The notes: generated by a model from the letters alone, not told the origin. Shown: positions 32,646-42,523, counted from the stretch's first letter. The stretch is 64,000 nucleotides of DNA from Methanoregula sp. UBA64 (GCF_002502735.1 NZ_DAQC01000006.1:219519-283518); one strand, 5' to 3'. Made by a program: numbers and translations.

Positions 32646-34742
32646 TCACACTCCAAGGAATAAAAGAAGCATATCGATGATCTTTATTCCGATAAAGGGG
32701 GCAATAAGCCCGCCGACACCGTAGATCAGGATATTGTTCCTCAGCGCTTCCTCCGCAGACATTGCCTGGTACTTCACGCCGCGGAGCGCGAGCGGGATGA
32801 GCGCCACTATAATAAGCGCGTTAAAGATCACGGCAGAGAGGATCCCGTCATGGAGCCCGAGGATGTTCAGGCCCCCGAGCGCCGGGTAGGTGGAGGCAAA
32901 GGCGACCGGGATAATGGCGAAATATTTCGCAATGTCGTTTGCAATGGAAAATGTGGTAAGAGCCCCCCGGGTCATGAGGAGCTGTTTTCCGATCTCCACG
33001 ATCTCGATGAGCTTTGTCGGGTTCGAGTCGAGGTCGATCATGTTTGCCGCTTCCCGGGCCGGCTGGGTGCCGGTGTTCATGGCAACCGCAACATCGGCCT
33101 GTGCAAGCGCCGGGGCATCGTTGGTCCCGTCGCCGGTCATTGCCACCATCCGGCCGCCTGCCTGGTACTCGCGGATGAGCTTGAGCTTGCTCTCGGGCGT
33201 TGCCTCGGCAAGGAAGTCGTCGACCCCGGCTTCTGCCGCAATCGTTGCAGCGGTGAGCCGGTTGTCCCCGGTGATCATGACCGTCCTGATGCCCATTTTG
33301 CGCAGCTGTGCGAAACGCTCCTTGATCCCGCCTTTTACAATGTCTTTTAGGTGGATTACCCCGAGCGCTTTCCCGTTCCTTGCCACAACAAGCGGTGTCC
33401 CGCCGGCCCGGGAGATGGTGTCAACAGCACCTTTGAGTTCGTCTGAAACAGCGTTCCCGTTTGTCTCAATATACCGGAAGACCGCGTCTGCGGCGCCTTT
33501 CCTGACGTGGAGCTCGCCCTGGTCCACGCCGCTCATCCGGGTCTGGCTTGAGAACGCAATGAACTGCATCCCGTCGTCTGCCCCGGTCCCGCCGACCGTC
33601 CGGCCCCGGAGGCCGTACTTCTCCTTTGCAAGGATGACAATGCTCCTGCCCTCGGGGGTCTCGTCCGCAAGCGATGAGAGCTGGGCAGCCTTGGCAAGGT
33701 CGTCCACGGTTGTCCCGTCCACCGGGATGAATTCGACAGCCTGGCGGTTCCCGAGCGTGATCGTGCCGGTCTTGTCGAGCAGCAGAACGTCCACGTCACC
33801 GGCGGCTTCGATGGCCCGGCCGGAGGTCGTGATCACGTTTCTCTGGATCAACCGGTCCATGCCCGCGATCCCGATCGCGGAGAGGAGCCCGCCGATCGTG
33901 GTCGGGGCAAGGCAGACAAAGAGCGCGACAAGGACCGTGATGGTCACGGTTGTCCCGGCGCCGGCGGCATGAACGCTGTAGGCCGAGAACGCGTAGAGCG
34001 CGGCCGCGACCGCGATAAAGACCGTGGTGAGGCCAAGGAGCAGGATGTTGAGCGCGATCTCGTTTGGCGTTTTCTGGCGCTTTGCCCCCTCGATGAGGCC
34101 GATCATGTGGTCGAGGAACCCTTCGCCGGGGTTTGCGCTCACCCGGACAATAAGCCAGTCGGAGAGGATCGTTGTCCCGCCGGTAACAGCGCTCCGGTCG
34201 CCCCCGCTCTCGCGGATGACCGGGGCACTCTCGCCGGTGATTGCGCTTTCGTTTACAGACGCGATCCCTTCGAGAATCTCGCCGTCAACCGGGATCGTGT
34301 CGCCTGCTTTTACAAAGAAGAGTTCGTCTTTGCGGAGCACGGCGGAGGAAACGGTCTCGCAGTCGCTTTCCGCAGGCTCATGGCCTTTTTCGATCCGGTA
34401 GCCGGGCCGGAGGCGTTTTGCCGCCGTGTCCTGCCGCATTTTCTTTAAGGACTCTGCCTGCGCCTTTCCCCGGCCCTCGGCAAGCGCCTCGGCAAAGTTT
34501 GCAAAGAGAACGGTAAACCAGAGCCACGCGGAGATGGCGCCGATGAATCCGGCCGGTTCTTCGCCATGCCCGAGAAGGGCAGAAATGCAGAGGAGCGTGG
34601 TGAGCGCACTGCCGATCTCCACGCAGAGCATCACCGGGTTATTGGCAAGCGTACGCGGATCGAGTTTCAGGAATGCGTCAATTACTGCCCTGCGGTACAG
34701 GCCCGGGACCTGCACGGACGCCCGGGCAACCGGGTCAGACAT
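32646..34742 (-). CDS. kdpB: Potassium-transporting ATPase subunit B
   Basis: The 698-residue P1A-type ATPase has the phosphorylation motif LLLDKTGTITLGNRQAVEF, the TGES actuator loop (AITGESAPVIRESGGD), the hinge MTGDGTNDAPALAQADVAVA, and the KdpB-specific N-terminus (KLDPRTLANNPVMLCVEIGS). It forms the Kdp complex with KdpA and KdpC and drives high-affinity K+ uptake with ATP. ATG 34742 overlaps the stop of the kdpC-kdpA fusion by eight bases, so translation is coupled. Ten bases separate it from kdpD. All conserved residues seen are intact. Confidence 0.96.
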   Translation of the reverse strand: MSDPVARASVQVPGLYRRAVIDAFLKLDPRTLANNPVMLCVEIGSALTTLLCISALLGHGEEPAGFIGAISAWLWFTVLFANFAEALAEGRGKAQAESLKKMRQDTAAKRLRPGYRIEKGHEPAESDCETVSSAVLRKDELFFVKAGDTIPVDGEILEGIASVNESAITGESAPVIRESGGDRSAVTGGTTILSDWLIVRVSANPGEGFLDHMIGLIEGAKRQKTPNEIALNILLLGLTTVFIAVAAALYAFSAYSVHAAGAGTTVTITVLVALFVCLAPTTIGGLLSAIGIAGMDRLIQRNVITTSGRAIEAAGDVDVLLLDKTGTITLGNRQAVEFIPVDGTTVDDLAKAAQLSSLADETPEGRSIVILAKEKYGLRGRTVGGTGADDGMQFIAFSSQTRMSGVDQGELHVRKGAADAVFRYIETNGNAVSDELKGAVDTISRAGGTPLVVARNGKALGVIHLKDIVKGGIKERFAQLRKMGIRTVMITGDNRLTAATIAAEAGVDDFLAEATPESKLKLIREYQAGGRMVAMTGDGTNDAPALAQADVAVAMNTGTQPAREAANMIDLDSNPTKLIEIVEIGKQLLMTRGALTTFSIANDIAKYFAIIPVAFASTYPALGGLNILGLHDGILSAVIFNALIIVALIPLALRGVKYQAMSAEEALRNNILIYGVGGLIAPFIGIKIIDMLLLFLGV

Positions 34743-37158
34743 GGAGGACACCCCCAATCATCCCGAGATATTCTGCAACGGGCCCAAGGGAGAGCGCCGG
34801 GAGGAAACTGAGCGCCCCGACCACGATGATGACAAACACGAGCCAGACAATAAAGAGCGGGCGGTGGTCGCGGAGCGTTCCTTCGCCTGCCGGCACGATC
34901 TTCTTTGCCACAAGCGATCCGGCAAGCGCGAGGGTCAGGACGATCGTTGCGTACCGGCCCACGAACATGCAGAACGCGGTTGCAAGGTTATAGAAAAGGC
35001 TGTTTGCCGAGAGGCCGGCAAAGGCGCTGCCATTGTTCTGGGCCGCTGATGTGAATGCGTACAGGATCTCGGAGAACCCGTGGGGCCCGGGGTTATAGAC
35101 CCCGGCCTGGCCGGCGGCGGTCAGCACGGCAAGCGAGGTAAAGGTAAGGATGAGGATGATCGGGATGAGAATGATGACCGTTGCGATCTTCATCTCGCGC
35201 TCTTCGATCTTCTTGCCATAGAGTTCGGGCGTCCTCCCTACCATGAGCCCGGCAATGAACATGGCGATGATGGCAAAGACAAGCATCCCGTAGAGTCCCG
35301 AGCCCACGCCGCCAAAGACCACTTCGCCAAGCTGCATGTCAAAGAGCAGCACGCCGCCGGCAAGCGGCATGAAGGAGTCGTGCATGGCATCGACCGCACC
35401 GCACGAGGTGACCGTTGTCACCACCGCAAAGAGTGCGGAGGGCACGATCCCGAACCGGACCTCCTTTCCTTCCATGTTCCCGCCGGACTGGAGGGCAGAG
35501 GGCGACTGGTCGATCCCGAGTGGCGCAAATGCCGGGTTGCCGCCCTGCTCGGACCAGATGGCAAGGCCAAGGAGCGGCAGGAAAATCAGGCTCATTGCAA
35601 GGAGGAGGGCGACCCCTTTCCGGCGCGACCCGATCATGCCGCCAAACATCATGCAAAGGCCCGCCGGGATGATGATGATTGCAAATGTCTCGACAAAATT
35701 GGTAAACGGTGTGGGATTTTCCAGGGGATGCGCCGAGTTTGCATTATAGAACCCGCCGCCGTTTGTCCCAAGGTGCTTGATAGCGACCTGCGAGGCAACG
35801 GGCCCGAGCGGGATCGTCTGGGTGGTAACAAGCGCTCCAGTGCTGTCCTTTACCGGGTCAAGGAGCGGCACGGTGACAGGACCAGAGAACGTCTGGGGCA
35901 CTCCCTGCGAGACGAATACGAGCGAGAGGAGAAGGCAGATCGGGATGAGGACGAGCGTGCTTTTCACGAGAAGCGACCAGAAGTTCCCGATCGTTGTGCC
36001 GGATTTCCTCGTGAATGCATAGATGAGCGCGACAAGGACTGCCATACCCACGGCAGCCGAGAGGAAATTCTCAACGGCAAGCCCGGCCATCTGGGTGAGG
36101 TAACTCATCGTTACCTCGGGCACATAGGCCTGCCAGTTGGTGTTTGTTGCAAAGCTCACCGCGGTATTGAGCGAGAGGTCCCAGGGGACGGCCGAAAGGC
36201 CGGCCGGGTTTAAGGGGAGATATTGCTGGACAAGTTCGAGAATAAAGACGACCGCGATACAGGGAATTGCAAAGACCATGACCGCAGCGGCAAACTGTTT
36301 CCAGTCCATCTCTTCTGCGGGGTCAACGCCGCTCCAGCCGAGGATCTTCTGTTCGATCCGGTCAAAGACCGGTGAGAAGATGTTGGGTTTCCCGGTATAG
36401 ACTTTTGCGAGCCATGCGCCGAGCGGTATGCAGAGAAGGGCCACAAGGCCGATGAAGAGGAGCACCTGGATCCAGTCCGCAAACCTCATGCCAAAGACCA
36501 GGTCGTGACCGTTTGCAGGAAAATCGGCGCTCACCGGAGGTACGGAAATTTTTCCTTTACTGAGATCATCGAGTGCAAGGTTCAGGGAAAGGACATTGAC
36601 CCGGGGTTCGCCGAAGATCCAAAACTCCCGGGGCTCGGCGTTTGCGGCAACGAGCGCAGAAATTTCGGATTCGGAGAGATTACGTTCCCGGGCTATGCGG
36701 GGCACCTGGTAATATGCGGCAGCAACCGAGATGTCCGGGTCAAGACCGCTCCCTGAGGCGGTGACGAGATCGACCGGGATCTCGTTTTTATTGGTGGGAT
36801 CTGCTGTATGGAGGGCAGCGACCCGGGCTTTTACCTGATCCACGAGCGCCGGGTTGTTGGGCCCGAGGTTTGAGCCGCCCGAGGCTCCTGCATTATAGGG
36901 CACAGGAGATGTCGCAGACAGCCGGCCCCAGAAATACTGCGGGGACGAGAACGGCTGGCCGACATCTTTTGCGCCGGCGACCTGCCCGTTATGTACGAGG
37001 AGATTGCCGTTTGCCTGGGACGGGAATGCAACCTGGGCGATACCGGTGACAACGAGCGGGTAAAGAATGCCCACGAGAACGGTGAGCAGGAAAAAAATCA
37101 TTACCGCAGGCTTTGCCTGTTTCCTGATCAGGGATCCTATGGATCCGGTGGTAGTCAT
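34735..37158 (-). CDS. KdpC-KdpA fusion, potassium pump subunits
   Basis: One continuous frame of 807 residues carries KdpC first (residues 1-198: membrane helix at about 15-45, GRLSATSPVPYNAGASGGSN, PREFWIFGEPRVNVLSLNLA), a linker of about 25 residues, and KdpA (from about 225 to the end, about 580 residues). KdpA filter loops are complete: FATNTNWQAY near 338, TNGGGFYNANSAHP near 465, TSCGAVDAMHDS near 584 and AQNNGSAFAG near 706. KdpA conducts K+ and KdpC stabilises the complex with KdpB. Separate kdpA, kdpB and kdpC genes in that order are the usual state, so both the fusion and its order are unusual. ATG 37158 follows AGAGGCGG; a TATA lies near 37250. Confidence 0.93.
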   Translation of the reverse strand: MTTTGSIGSLIRKQAKPAVMIFFLLTVLVGILYPLVVTGIAQVAFPSQANGNLLVHNGQVAGAKDVGQPFSSPQYFWGRLSATSPVPYNAGASGGSNLGPNNPALVDQVKARVAALHTADPTNKNEIPVDLVTASGSGLDPDISVAAAYYQVPRIARERNLSESEISALVAANAEPREFWIFGEPRVNVLSLNLALDDLSKGKISVPPVSADFPANGHDLVFGMRFADWIQVLLFIGLVALLCIPLGAWLAKVYTGKPNIFSPVFDRIEQKILGWSGVDPAEEMDWKQFAAAVMVFAIPCIAVVFILELVQQYLPLNPAGLSAVPWDLSLNTAVSFATNTNWQAYVPEVTMSYLTQMAGLAVENFLSAAVGMAVLVALIYAFTRKSGTTIGNFWSLLVKSTLVLIPICLLLSLVFVSQGVPQTFSGPVTVPLLDPVKDSTGALVTTQTIPLGPVASQVAIKHLGTNGGGFYNANSAHPLENPTPFTNFVETFAIIIIPAGLCMMFGGMIGSRRKGVALLLAMSLIFLPLLGLAIWSEQGGNPAFAPLGIDQSPSALQSGGNMEGKEVRFGIVPSALFAVVTTVTSCGAVDAMHDSFMPLAGGVLLFDMQLGEVVFGGVGSGLYGMLVFAIIAMFIAGLMVGRTPELYGKKIEEREMKIATVIILIPIILILTFTSLAVLTAAGQAGVYNPGPHGFSEILYAFTSAAQNNGSAFAGLSANSLFYNLATAFCMFVGRYATIVLTLALAGSLVAKKIVPAGEGTLRDHRPLFIVWLVFVIIVVGALSFLPALSLGPVAEYLGMIGGVLHV

Positions 37159-37466
37159 AAAAGACCGCCTCTTATCGCACGAACGGGACCGTACCCTTGT
37201 GGAGTTTTGCCATGGGCCCGCACAGGTGCGTTATACGACGCTTCAAAAGTGATCGTATAAATGCTTGGCAGTCTGGATGCGGGAAGGACCGGGTCCGGGG
37301 ATTATCCTATTATAAAAATACCGGCATGTCCGGTCTCCCCGCGCGGATCCGGAACTGCGGGTTTTTAAAAAGGCCCGGCTAAAAACCCGCATGGAATTTT
37401 GGTTTAACATTTTGTCAAAAGTCTTTTTACGCAGCAGGCAGACAAGAGTCTGAGGAAAAAATAGAG

Positions 37467-37633
37467 CACCTTGTTGTGTGAGGTTACCGCTGAAACACAT
37501 GCTGCTGCCCGGAAACATCGAGAGATGCCAACGGGTTTGAGCAGGTCCTGCCGGATTAAGGCTTGATCTAATGCAGCTGGATGGCGACCATTGCCATCCC
37601 ACGTCCAGCGATGCCAAATCTGAACGAGGAGTG
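37467..37633 (+). ncRNA. M-box (ykoK-type) magnesium riboswitch
   Basis: The leader has the M-box core in the right order: GTGTGAGGTTACCGCTGAAAC, here broken into GTGAGG (37478) and a following hairpin; GCTGCTGCCCGG (37501); GAGATGCCAACGGGT (37522); and TTAATGCAGCTGGATG-like TAATGCAGCTGGATGG (37569). The arms CACCTTGTT (37467) and AACGAGGAGTG (37623) can close helix P1 with two bulges. M-box RNAs bind several Mg2+ ions and shut off Mg2+ transporter genes when Mg2+ is plentiful. The next gene is the MgtA pump. A GC hairpin (CCGGGAA / TTCCCCGG near 37665) and a T-rich tract (37714) lie between RNA and gene and may be the expression platform. Confidence 0.85.
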
Positions 37634-37743
37634 TGTTCGCATGGGATCCTCCCCCGGGAATAGTTCCCCGGATATTATCCCCCGCAAAAATACCCGCCGG
37701 CTCGTTTTTCTTCTCTAAAAAAAAAAATTCGGAGGGAATGCAG

Positions 37744-40443
37744 ATGGGTGACCGTATACCCGGTTATTTCCATAACCTTACCCGGAGCGCACGCTCACAA
37801 AATCCCGACCCGGCCCGCCAGGCGGGGCCCCAGGAGATCTCGGCACGACTTACCCGGCTATCCCGGATGCCGGTTGCGGATGTGCTCACGGAACTTGCCA
37901 CCGGCGCCGGGGGAATAGGCGAAGAAGAAGCCGCAGCCCGGCTCGAACGGTACGGGAAGAACGAGATCGCGACCGAGAAGCCGCCGCGCTGGTACGTCCA
38001 GCTCCTGTCCGCGTTTCTCAACCCGTTTAACGGCGTACTTCTGGTCTTGGCAATAGTCTCGCTCTTTACCGATGTGATCTTAAGCGCCCCCGAAGAGCAG
38101 AACTGGCAGTCCGTTGCCGTCATCTCGGTGATGGTCTTAATCAGCGTCTTCATCCGGTTCTGGCAGGAGTACCGCTCGGGCCGGGAGGCTGAGGGGCTCC
38201 GGGCCATGGTCCGGACCACCGGCACGGTATACCGGGCAGATGCCGGAAGAAAAGAAGTCCCGATATCAGAGCTCGTGCCCGGCGATATCCTCCATATCTC
38301 CGCGGGGGACATGGTCCCGGGAGACGTCCGGCTCCTCTCGGCAAAAGATCTTTTCCTTGCCCAGTCCGCGCTCACCGGTGAATCGATGCCGGTGGAAAAG
38401 ACCGCCGATCTCCCGGCCGCGGACGCGCCGGGACAAAAGAGCGCGCTCGACCTCTCAAACATCTGTTTCATGGGGACAAGCGTCCTCTCGGGGACCGCAC
38501 AGGCCGTTGTCGTCTCGACCGGTAGTGCCACGTATTTTGGATCGTTTGCCAAAAAGCTCGTGGGCAAGCACGCTGAGACGAGTTTTGAAAAAGGCATCAA
38601 CAAGGTCAGCTGGCTCCTCATCCGGTTCATCGCCGTGATGGTCCCGGTGATCTTCTTCCTCAACGGCTTTACCAAAGGCGACTGGCTCCAGGCCTTCCTC
38701 TTCGGCCTTGCAGTAGCGGTCGGCCTTATCCCCGAGATGCTCCCGATGATCGTTACCACCAACCTTGCAAAAGGTGCGGCGGGGATGGCAAAGTCAAAGA
38801 CGGTGGTAAAACGGCTCAACGCCATCCAGAACCTCGGGGCAATGGACGTGCTCTGCACGGACAAGACCGGGACCTTGACCCAGGACCGGATCATCCTTGT
38901 CCGGCACCTCGGGATCGATGGGAAGGAGAACCCCCGGGTCCTCAAATACGCGTACCTCAACAGCTACTACCAGACGGGCCTCAAGAACCTCCTCGACGTC
39001 GCGGTGCTGGAGCACGAGGATGTCCCGGGCTTTAACCACGTGGAGCAACGCTACCATAAGATCGACGAGATCCCGTTTGATTTCCAGCGGCGCCGGATGT
39101 CGGTTGTCCTTGACCACGATGACGGCCGGCACCTGATGATCACCAAGGGCGCAGTCGAAGAGATCCTTTCTGTCTCTTCTTTTGTCGAACAAAACGGCGT
39201 AATAGTCCCCATGACCGGCGCCCACCGGGACGAGGTCACAAAGACTGTTGCCGGCCTGAACGATGAGGGGCTCCGCGTGCTTGCCGTTGCCATCCGGGCG
39301 CTGCCCACCACGGAGGCCGGCTATTCCGTTGCCGATGAAAAGGATCTCGTCCTTGCCGGCTACATCGGCTTTTTGGACCCGCCAAAAGAGACGGCCGGCC
39401 CGGCAATTGCCGCTCTCAAAAAACACGGCATCACGGTAAAGATCCTGACCGGGGACAATGCTCTTGTCACCCGCCGGGTCTGCGAGCACGTGGGCATCGA
39501 CCCCGAGCCGGTGATCGATGGCTACGAGCTCGATGCGTTAAGCGACAAAGAACTTGTCCCGATCGTGGAGCGGACCTCGATCTTCACCAAGATGTCCCCG
39601 CTCCAGAAGTCCCGGGTGATAAAAGTCCTCCAGCAGCAGGGCCACACCGTGGGATTTTTGGGCGACGGGATCAACGATGCCGCAGCGCTCCGCGATGCCG
39701 ATGTCGGGATCTCGGTGGACACGGCGACCGATATTGCAAAAGAGTCGGCCGATATCATCCTTTTGGAAAAATCGCTCATGGTGCTCGAAGAGGGCGTGCT
39801 TAAGGGCCGCGAGACATTCGCGAACATCATGAAGTACATCAAGATGGCGGCAAGCTCCAACTTCGGGAACATGTTCAGCGTTGTGGTGGCAAGCGCTTTT
39901 CTGCCCTTCCTCCCCATGCTTGCGATCCAGCTCCTGGTCCAGAACCTCCTCTACGACATCTCCCAGCTCTCTATTCCCTGGGACCGGGTAGACGAGGAGT
40001 ACCTCCGGGTGCCCCGAATGTGGCAGGCATCCGACCTTGGCCGGTTCATGGTCTGTATCGGGCCTATCAGCTCCATCTTCGATATCGCTACGTTTGCGAT
40101 CCTCTGGTTTATCATCGGTGCAAACACGGTCGGGGCCCAGGCGCTCTTCCAGTCCGGCTGGTTTGTCGAAGGGCTCCTCACCCAGACGCTCATCGTCCAC
40201 ATGATCCGGACCCGGCACGTGCCGTTTGTCCAGAGCCGGGCCTCGTGGCCGGTCCTTGCCCTGACCGCGACCGTCATGGCCGTCGGGATCGCGATCCCCT
40301 TTACGGCCCTCGGGAGCGCCCTTGGCTTTGTGCCGCTGCCGGCCATCTACTTCCCGTTCCTGATTGCAACGCTCGTGAGCTACTGCGTCCTGACACAGAT
40401 CGTAAAAACATGGTACATCCGGCGCTACGGGACCTGGCTGTAA
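37744..40443 (+). CDS. mgtA: Magnesium-transporting P-type ATPase
   Basis: ATG 37744 lies seven bases below GGAGGG, giving 899 residues, the usual length for MgtA. The P3B-type features are the phosphorylation site VLCTDKTGTLTQDRIILV, the MgtA-specific NSYYQTGLKNLLDVAVLE, the hinge GFLGDGINDAAALRDADVGI, and TGES-like LTGESMPVEK. About ten membrane helices are present, four of them before the large cytoplasmic loop. It imports Mg2+ from outside with ATP. The M-box riboswitch upstream supports the Mg2+ assignment independently and predicts expression under Mg2+ limitation. It is divergent from the kdp operon. Since M-box RNAs are chiefly bacterial, pump and riboswitch may have arrived together by transfer. 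Confidence 0.95.
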   Translation: MGDRIPGYFHNLTRSARSQNPDPARQAGPQEISARLTRLSRMPVADVLTELATGAGGIGEEEAAARLERYGKNEIATEKPPRWYVQLLSAFLNPFNGVLLVLAIVSLFTDVILSAPEEQNWQSVAVISVMVLISVFIRFWQEYRSGREAEGLRAMVRTTGTVYRADAGRKEVPISELVPGDILHISAGDMVPGDVRLLSAKDLFLAQSALTGESMPVEKTADLPAADAPGQKSALDLSNICFMGTSVLSGTAQAVVVSTGSATYFGSFAKKLVGKHAETSFEKGINKVSWLLIRFIAVMVPVIFFLNGFTKGDWLQAFLFGLAVAVGLIPEMLPMIVTTNLAKGAAGMAKSKTVVKRLNAIQNLGAMDVLCTDKTGTLTQDRIILVRHLGIDGKENPRVLKYAYLNSYYQTGLKNLLDVAVLEHEDVPGFNHVEQRYHKIDEIPFDFQRRRMSVVLDHDDGRHLMITKGAVEEILSVSSFVEQNGVIVPMTGAHRDEVTKTVAGLNDEGLRVLAVAIRALPTTEAGYSVADEKDLVLAGYIGFLDPPKETAGPAIAALKKHGITVKILTGDNALVTRRVCEHVGIDPEPVIDGYELDALSDKELVPIVERTSIFTKMSPLQKSRVIKVLQQQGHTVGFLGDGINDAAALRDADVGISVDTATDIAKESADIILLEKSLMVLEEGVLKGRETFANIMKYIKMAASSNFGNMFSVVVASAFLPFLPMLAIQLLVQNLLYDISQLSIPWDRVDEEYLRVPRMWQASDLGRFMVCIGPISSIFDIATFAILWFIIGANTVGAQALFQSGWFVEGLLTQTLIVHMIRTRHVPFVQSRASWPVLALTATVMAVGIAIPFTALGSALGFVPLPAIYFPFLIATLVSYCVLTQIVKTWYIRRYGTWL

Positions 40444-40563
40444 CCTTTTTTTGACGGGGGACAGAACCCGGCCGGGGATTCGTTATGGGCCGCCCGGTGA
40501 TGATTACGGGAAATTTCGCAGTTATCGCCGCATATATATAATTCCGTATCGGAGTGTCCTTGT

Positions 40564-41469
40564 ATGAAATACTGGATGCCCCTTCTTCTCATCGCGTGCA
40601 TCGCGGCCCTCCTTGTGGCCGGGTGCACCTCAACCCAGAACTCGTCTGCGCCCTCTTCTCCATCGTCCGTCCATCTCGAATCCGCCAGGGATGCCAGCTG
40701 GGGAGGCAGCAAATTCGTGTACACCTCCGGGCAGGCAGTCGCCCCGGTCCCCTCCTATGGCAGCGTCCCGCCCGCGGGAACCGATACCAAGATCATCCGG
40801 ACCGCGGATGTCACCATCGAGATTTCCAATGTTACCCGGGCTGCGGATACGCTTGCAGGAATTGCGGCCGGGTCCGGCGGTTATGTCTCCTCGGCAAGTA
40901 TCAGCACCGGCTATAACGACCGGCTCACCGGTTCCGTTACCCTCCGTATCCCGGCCAACCGGTTCGAGGACGCGCTTAGCGGGATAAAAGGGATCGGGAA
41001 GGTCACGTACCTTTCCGTCCAGAGCCAGGACGTGACCTCCGAGTACGTGGACACGGCGGCAAAGATCGCTGCGTACAAAAACCAGATCGCCCAGTACAAT
41101 GCGATCTTAAAAAATGCCACCGAGGTAAAGGATGTGCTCGCCGTCCAGCAGCAGATCGATATGGTCCAGACCGAGCTCGACCGGGCCACCGGCCAGATGA
41201 AATATCTCACGAGTCGGATCGACGACGCCACGATCTCGGTCTCGTTGCAGGAGCCAGAGCCGGTCGGCGGCCGGAGCGGCCACGACTTTATTACCGCAAT
41301 CAATGACGGGATTGCCGGGTTCTTTGGCGTGATCGACGGCCTCATCGTGCTCGTGATCACCATTATCCCGATCCTTGTGATCGGCGGTGCCGCATATGCC
41401 GGTTACCGGTATTACCGGAAACGCCACCCGGCCGCAGCGCAGCAGAAGGAACTGGTAAAAAAGGAATAA
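40564..41469 (+). CDS. DUF4349 lipoprotein
   Basis: The 301-residue product has a lipoprotein signal (LLLIACIAALLVAGC, lipid cysteine at residue 21), a polar Ser-rich spacer, and a DUF4349 domain (about residues 75-265): TKIIRTADVTIEISNVTRAA, LRIPANRFEDALSGIKGIGK and a coiled-coil hairpin KNATEVKDVLAVQQQIDMVQ in which helical arms stack. A membrane helix at about 268-290 and a basic tail end the protein. DUF4349 proteins are widespread, membrane-anchored and of unknown role. The start follows a TATA (CATATATATAATTCC near 40530) by about 28 bases, so it may be leaderless or nearly so. A MITE follows the gene. Confidence 0.82.
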   Translation: MKYWMPLLLIACIAALLVAGCTSTQNSSAPSSPSSVHLESARDASWGGSKFVYTSGQAVAPVPSYGSVPPAGTDTKIIRTADVTIEISNVTRAADTLAGIAAGSGGYVSSASISTGYNDRLTGSVTLRIPANRFEDALSGIKGIGKVTYLSVQSQDVTSEYVDTAAKIAAYKNQIAQYNAILKNATEVKDVLAVQQQIDMVQTELDRATGQMKYLTSRIDDATISVSLQEPEPVGGRSGHDFITAINDGIAGFFGVIDGLIVLVITIIPILVIGGAAYAGYRYYRKRHPAAAQQKELVKKE

Positions 41470-41582
41470 TCTTTTTTTGGTTCCCCGGTTGTGCCGGGGC
41501 TGCTCCTGCATTGCCCTTGACAAAAACCTGTTCGGGATGGGGTGGAACAGCCTCCCGCGAGGATAAAAAACCACAAAAACCG

Positions 41583-41822
41583 GGCTCTGGAGAAAACCTT
41601 ACGTGACACCCTGAATTTTGTTGCGAGGGGACCACGGGTGCTCGCCGCCTCGTCGGAGCTCGCCCCGTGGAACAAACCAGTACACGGGAAGCACAATTGA
41701 AATTTTTTTTTAGGGGGTCAAGGGGGTCTTTTCCTCCCTGGGCTGCATCCCCCTCTTTAGGTAGAGAGGGGGTCACTCCCGCAGACACGGTCTGGTGAAG
41801 GGGGAATAATTTCTACAGGGCC
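41583..41822. mobile_element. MITE, copy 2 of 3 (240 bp)
   Basis: The ends are GGCTCTGGAGAAAACC and TTTCTACAGGGCC, and the interior matches copy 1 in the same orientation. The right half (GGTAGAGAGGGGGTCACTCC, CAGACACGGTCTGGTGAAGG) matches copy 3 in reverse. The flanks share AAAAAC on both sides, a possible short target duplication. There is no coding capacity. Confidence 0.75.
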
Positions 41823-41863
41823 GAAAAACGATATATGAGAGAAACAAAACGGAGAACACCACC

Positions 41864-42502
41864 ATGAAGCCAGCAGCAAACCGGCCAGGGAAATACAAAT
41901 TCCTTGTCGATGCAGCAAAAGAACTCGGCGCCGCGGACGTAAAAGTGATCGCAGCAGGTGACGTTATCGTTGAAGACCGCGTGGCCTTAAAGTGCCGGGC
42001 CGGATGCATCGGGTACGGGAAGAAACTCACCTGCCCGCCGCACGTCCCGACACCGGACCAGTTCCGGAAGATCCTCGCGGAGTACCACGATGCCCTGCTT
42101 GTAAAATTCATCTCGCCGGCAGAAGCGGAAAATGACGTGATCTGCTCGATCTACAAGTACTGGCTCGACCCCGCGGCCCCGGCCGACAAGAAAGCAAAAG
42201 CGGAAAAGTTCTGGAAGGACCACTTCAACGGCACCGGATCGTTTGCCCCGCTGATGCTCGAACTGGAGCGCCGTGCATTTAACGCGGGAAACCCGTTCGC
42301 ATTAGCGTTCATCAACGGCTCGTGCCGGCTCTGCGAGAAGTGCAATGTAGCGGGCGGCATCTGCCTCCATCCCACGCAGGCCCGGATCCCCGAGCACGCG
42401 GTGGGCGTGAACATGGTAGCGACCGCAAAAAAAGCAAACATGCAAATTACGTTCCCGGTCGAGGGGCACCCTGAGCTCATGGCGCTCCTTCTTATAGACT
42501 AA
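41864..42502 (+). CDS. DUF2284 metal-binding protein
   Basis: The 212-residue product belongs to the DUF2284 family of predicted metal-binding proteins. It has eight or more cysteines in the family spacing: LKCRAGCIGYGKKLTCPPHV (residues about 44-62), then NGSCRLCEKCNVAGGICLHP (about 147-166), which resemble an iron-sulfur or zinc centre. The function of the family is not known; it often sits near redox and methanogenesis genes. ATG 41864 is preceded by GAGAACACCACC, a weak ribosome site. The MBL-fold gene follows after 21 bases, so both may form an operon. Confidence 0.85.
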   Translation: MKPAANRPGKYKFLVDAAKELGAADVKVIAAGDVIVEDRVALKCRAGCIGYGKKLTCPPHVPTPDQFRKILAEYHDALLVKFISPAEAENDVICSIYKYWLDPAAPADKKAKAEKFWKDHFNGTGSFAPLMLELERRAFNAGNPFALAFINGSCRLCEKCNVAGGICLHPTQARIPEHAVGVNMVATAKKANMQITFPVEGHPELMALLLID

Positions 42503-42523
42503 AGACCAGTCAGATCGTACAGG

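Noticed and set aside
35080..36213. Long open frame of 377 codons on the plus strand inside the kdpC-kdpA gene
   Set aside because: It is antisense to a gene with complete family motifs, and its translation is charged and low in complexity, as expected from codon bias of the opposite strand.
37764..38960. 398-codon minus-strand frame inside mgtA
   Set aside because: Antisense shadow of a clear P-type ATPase; Ser- and Arg-rich without a domain.
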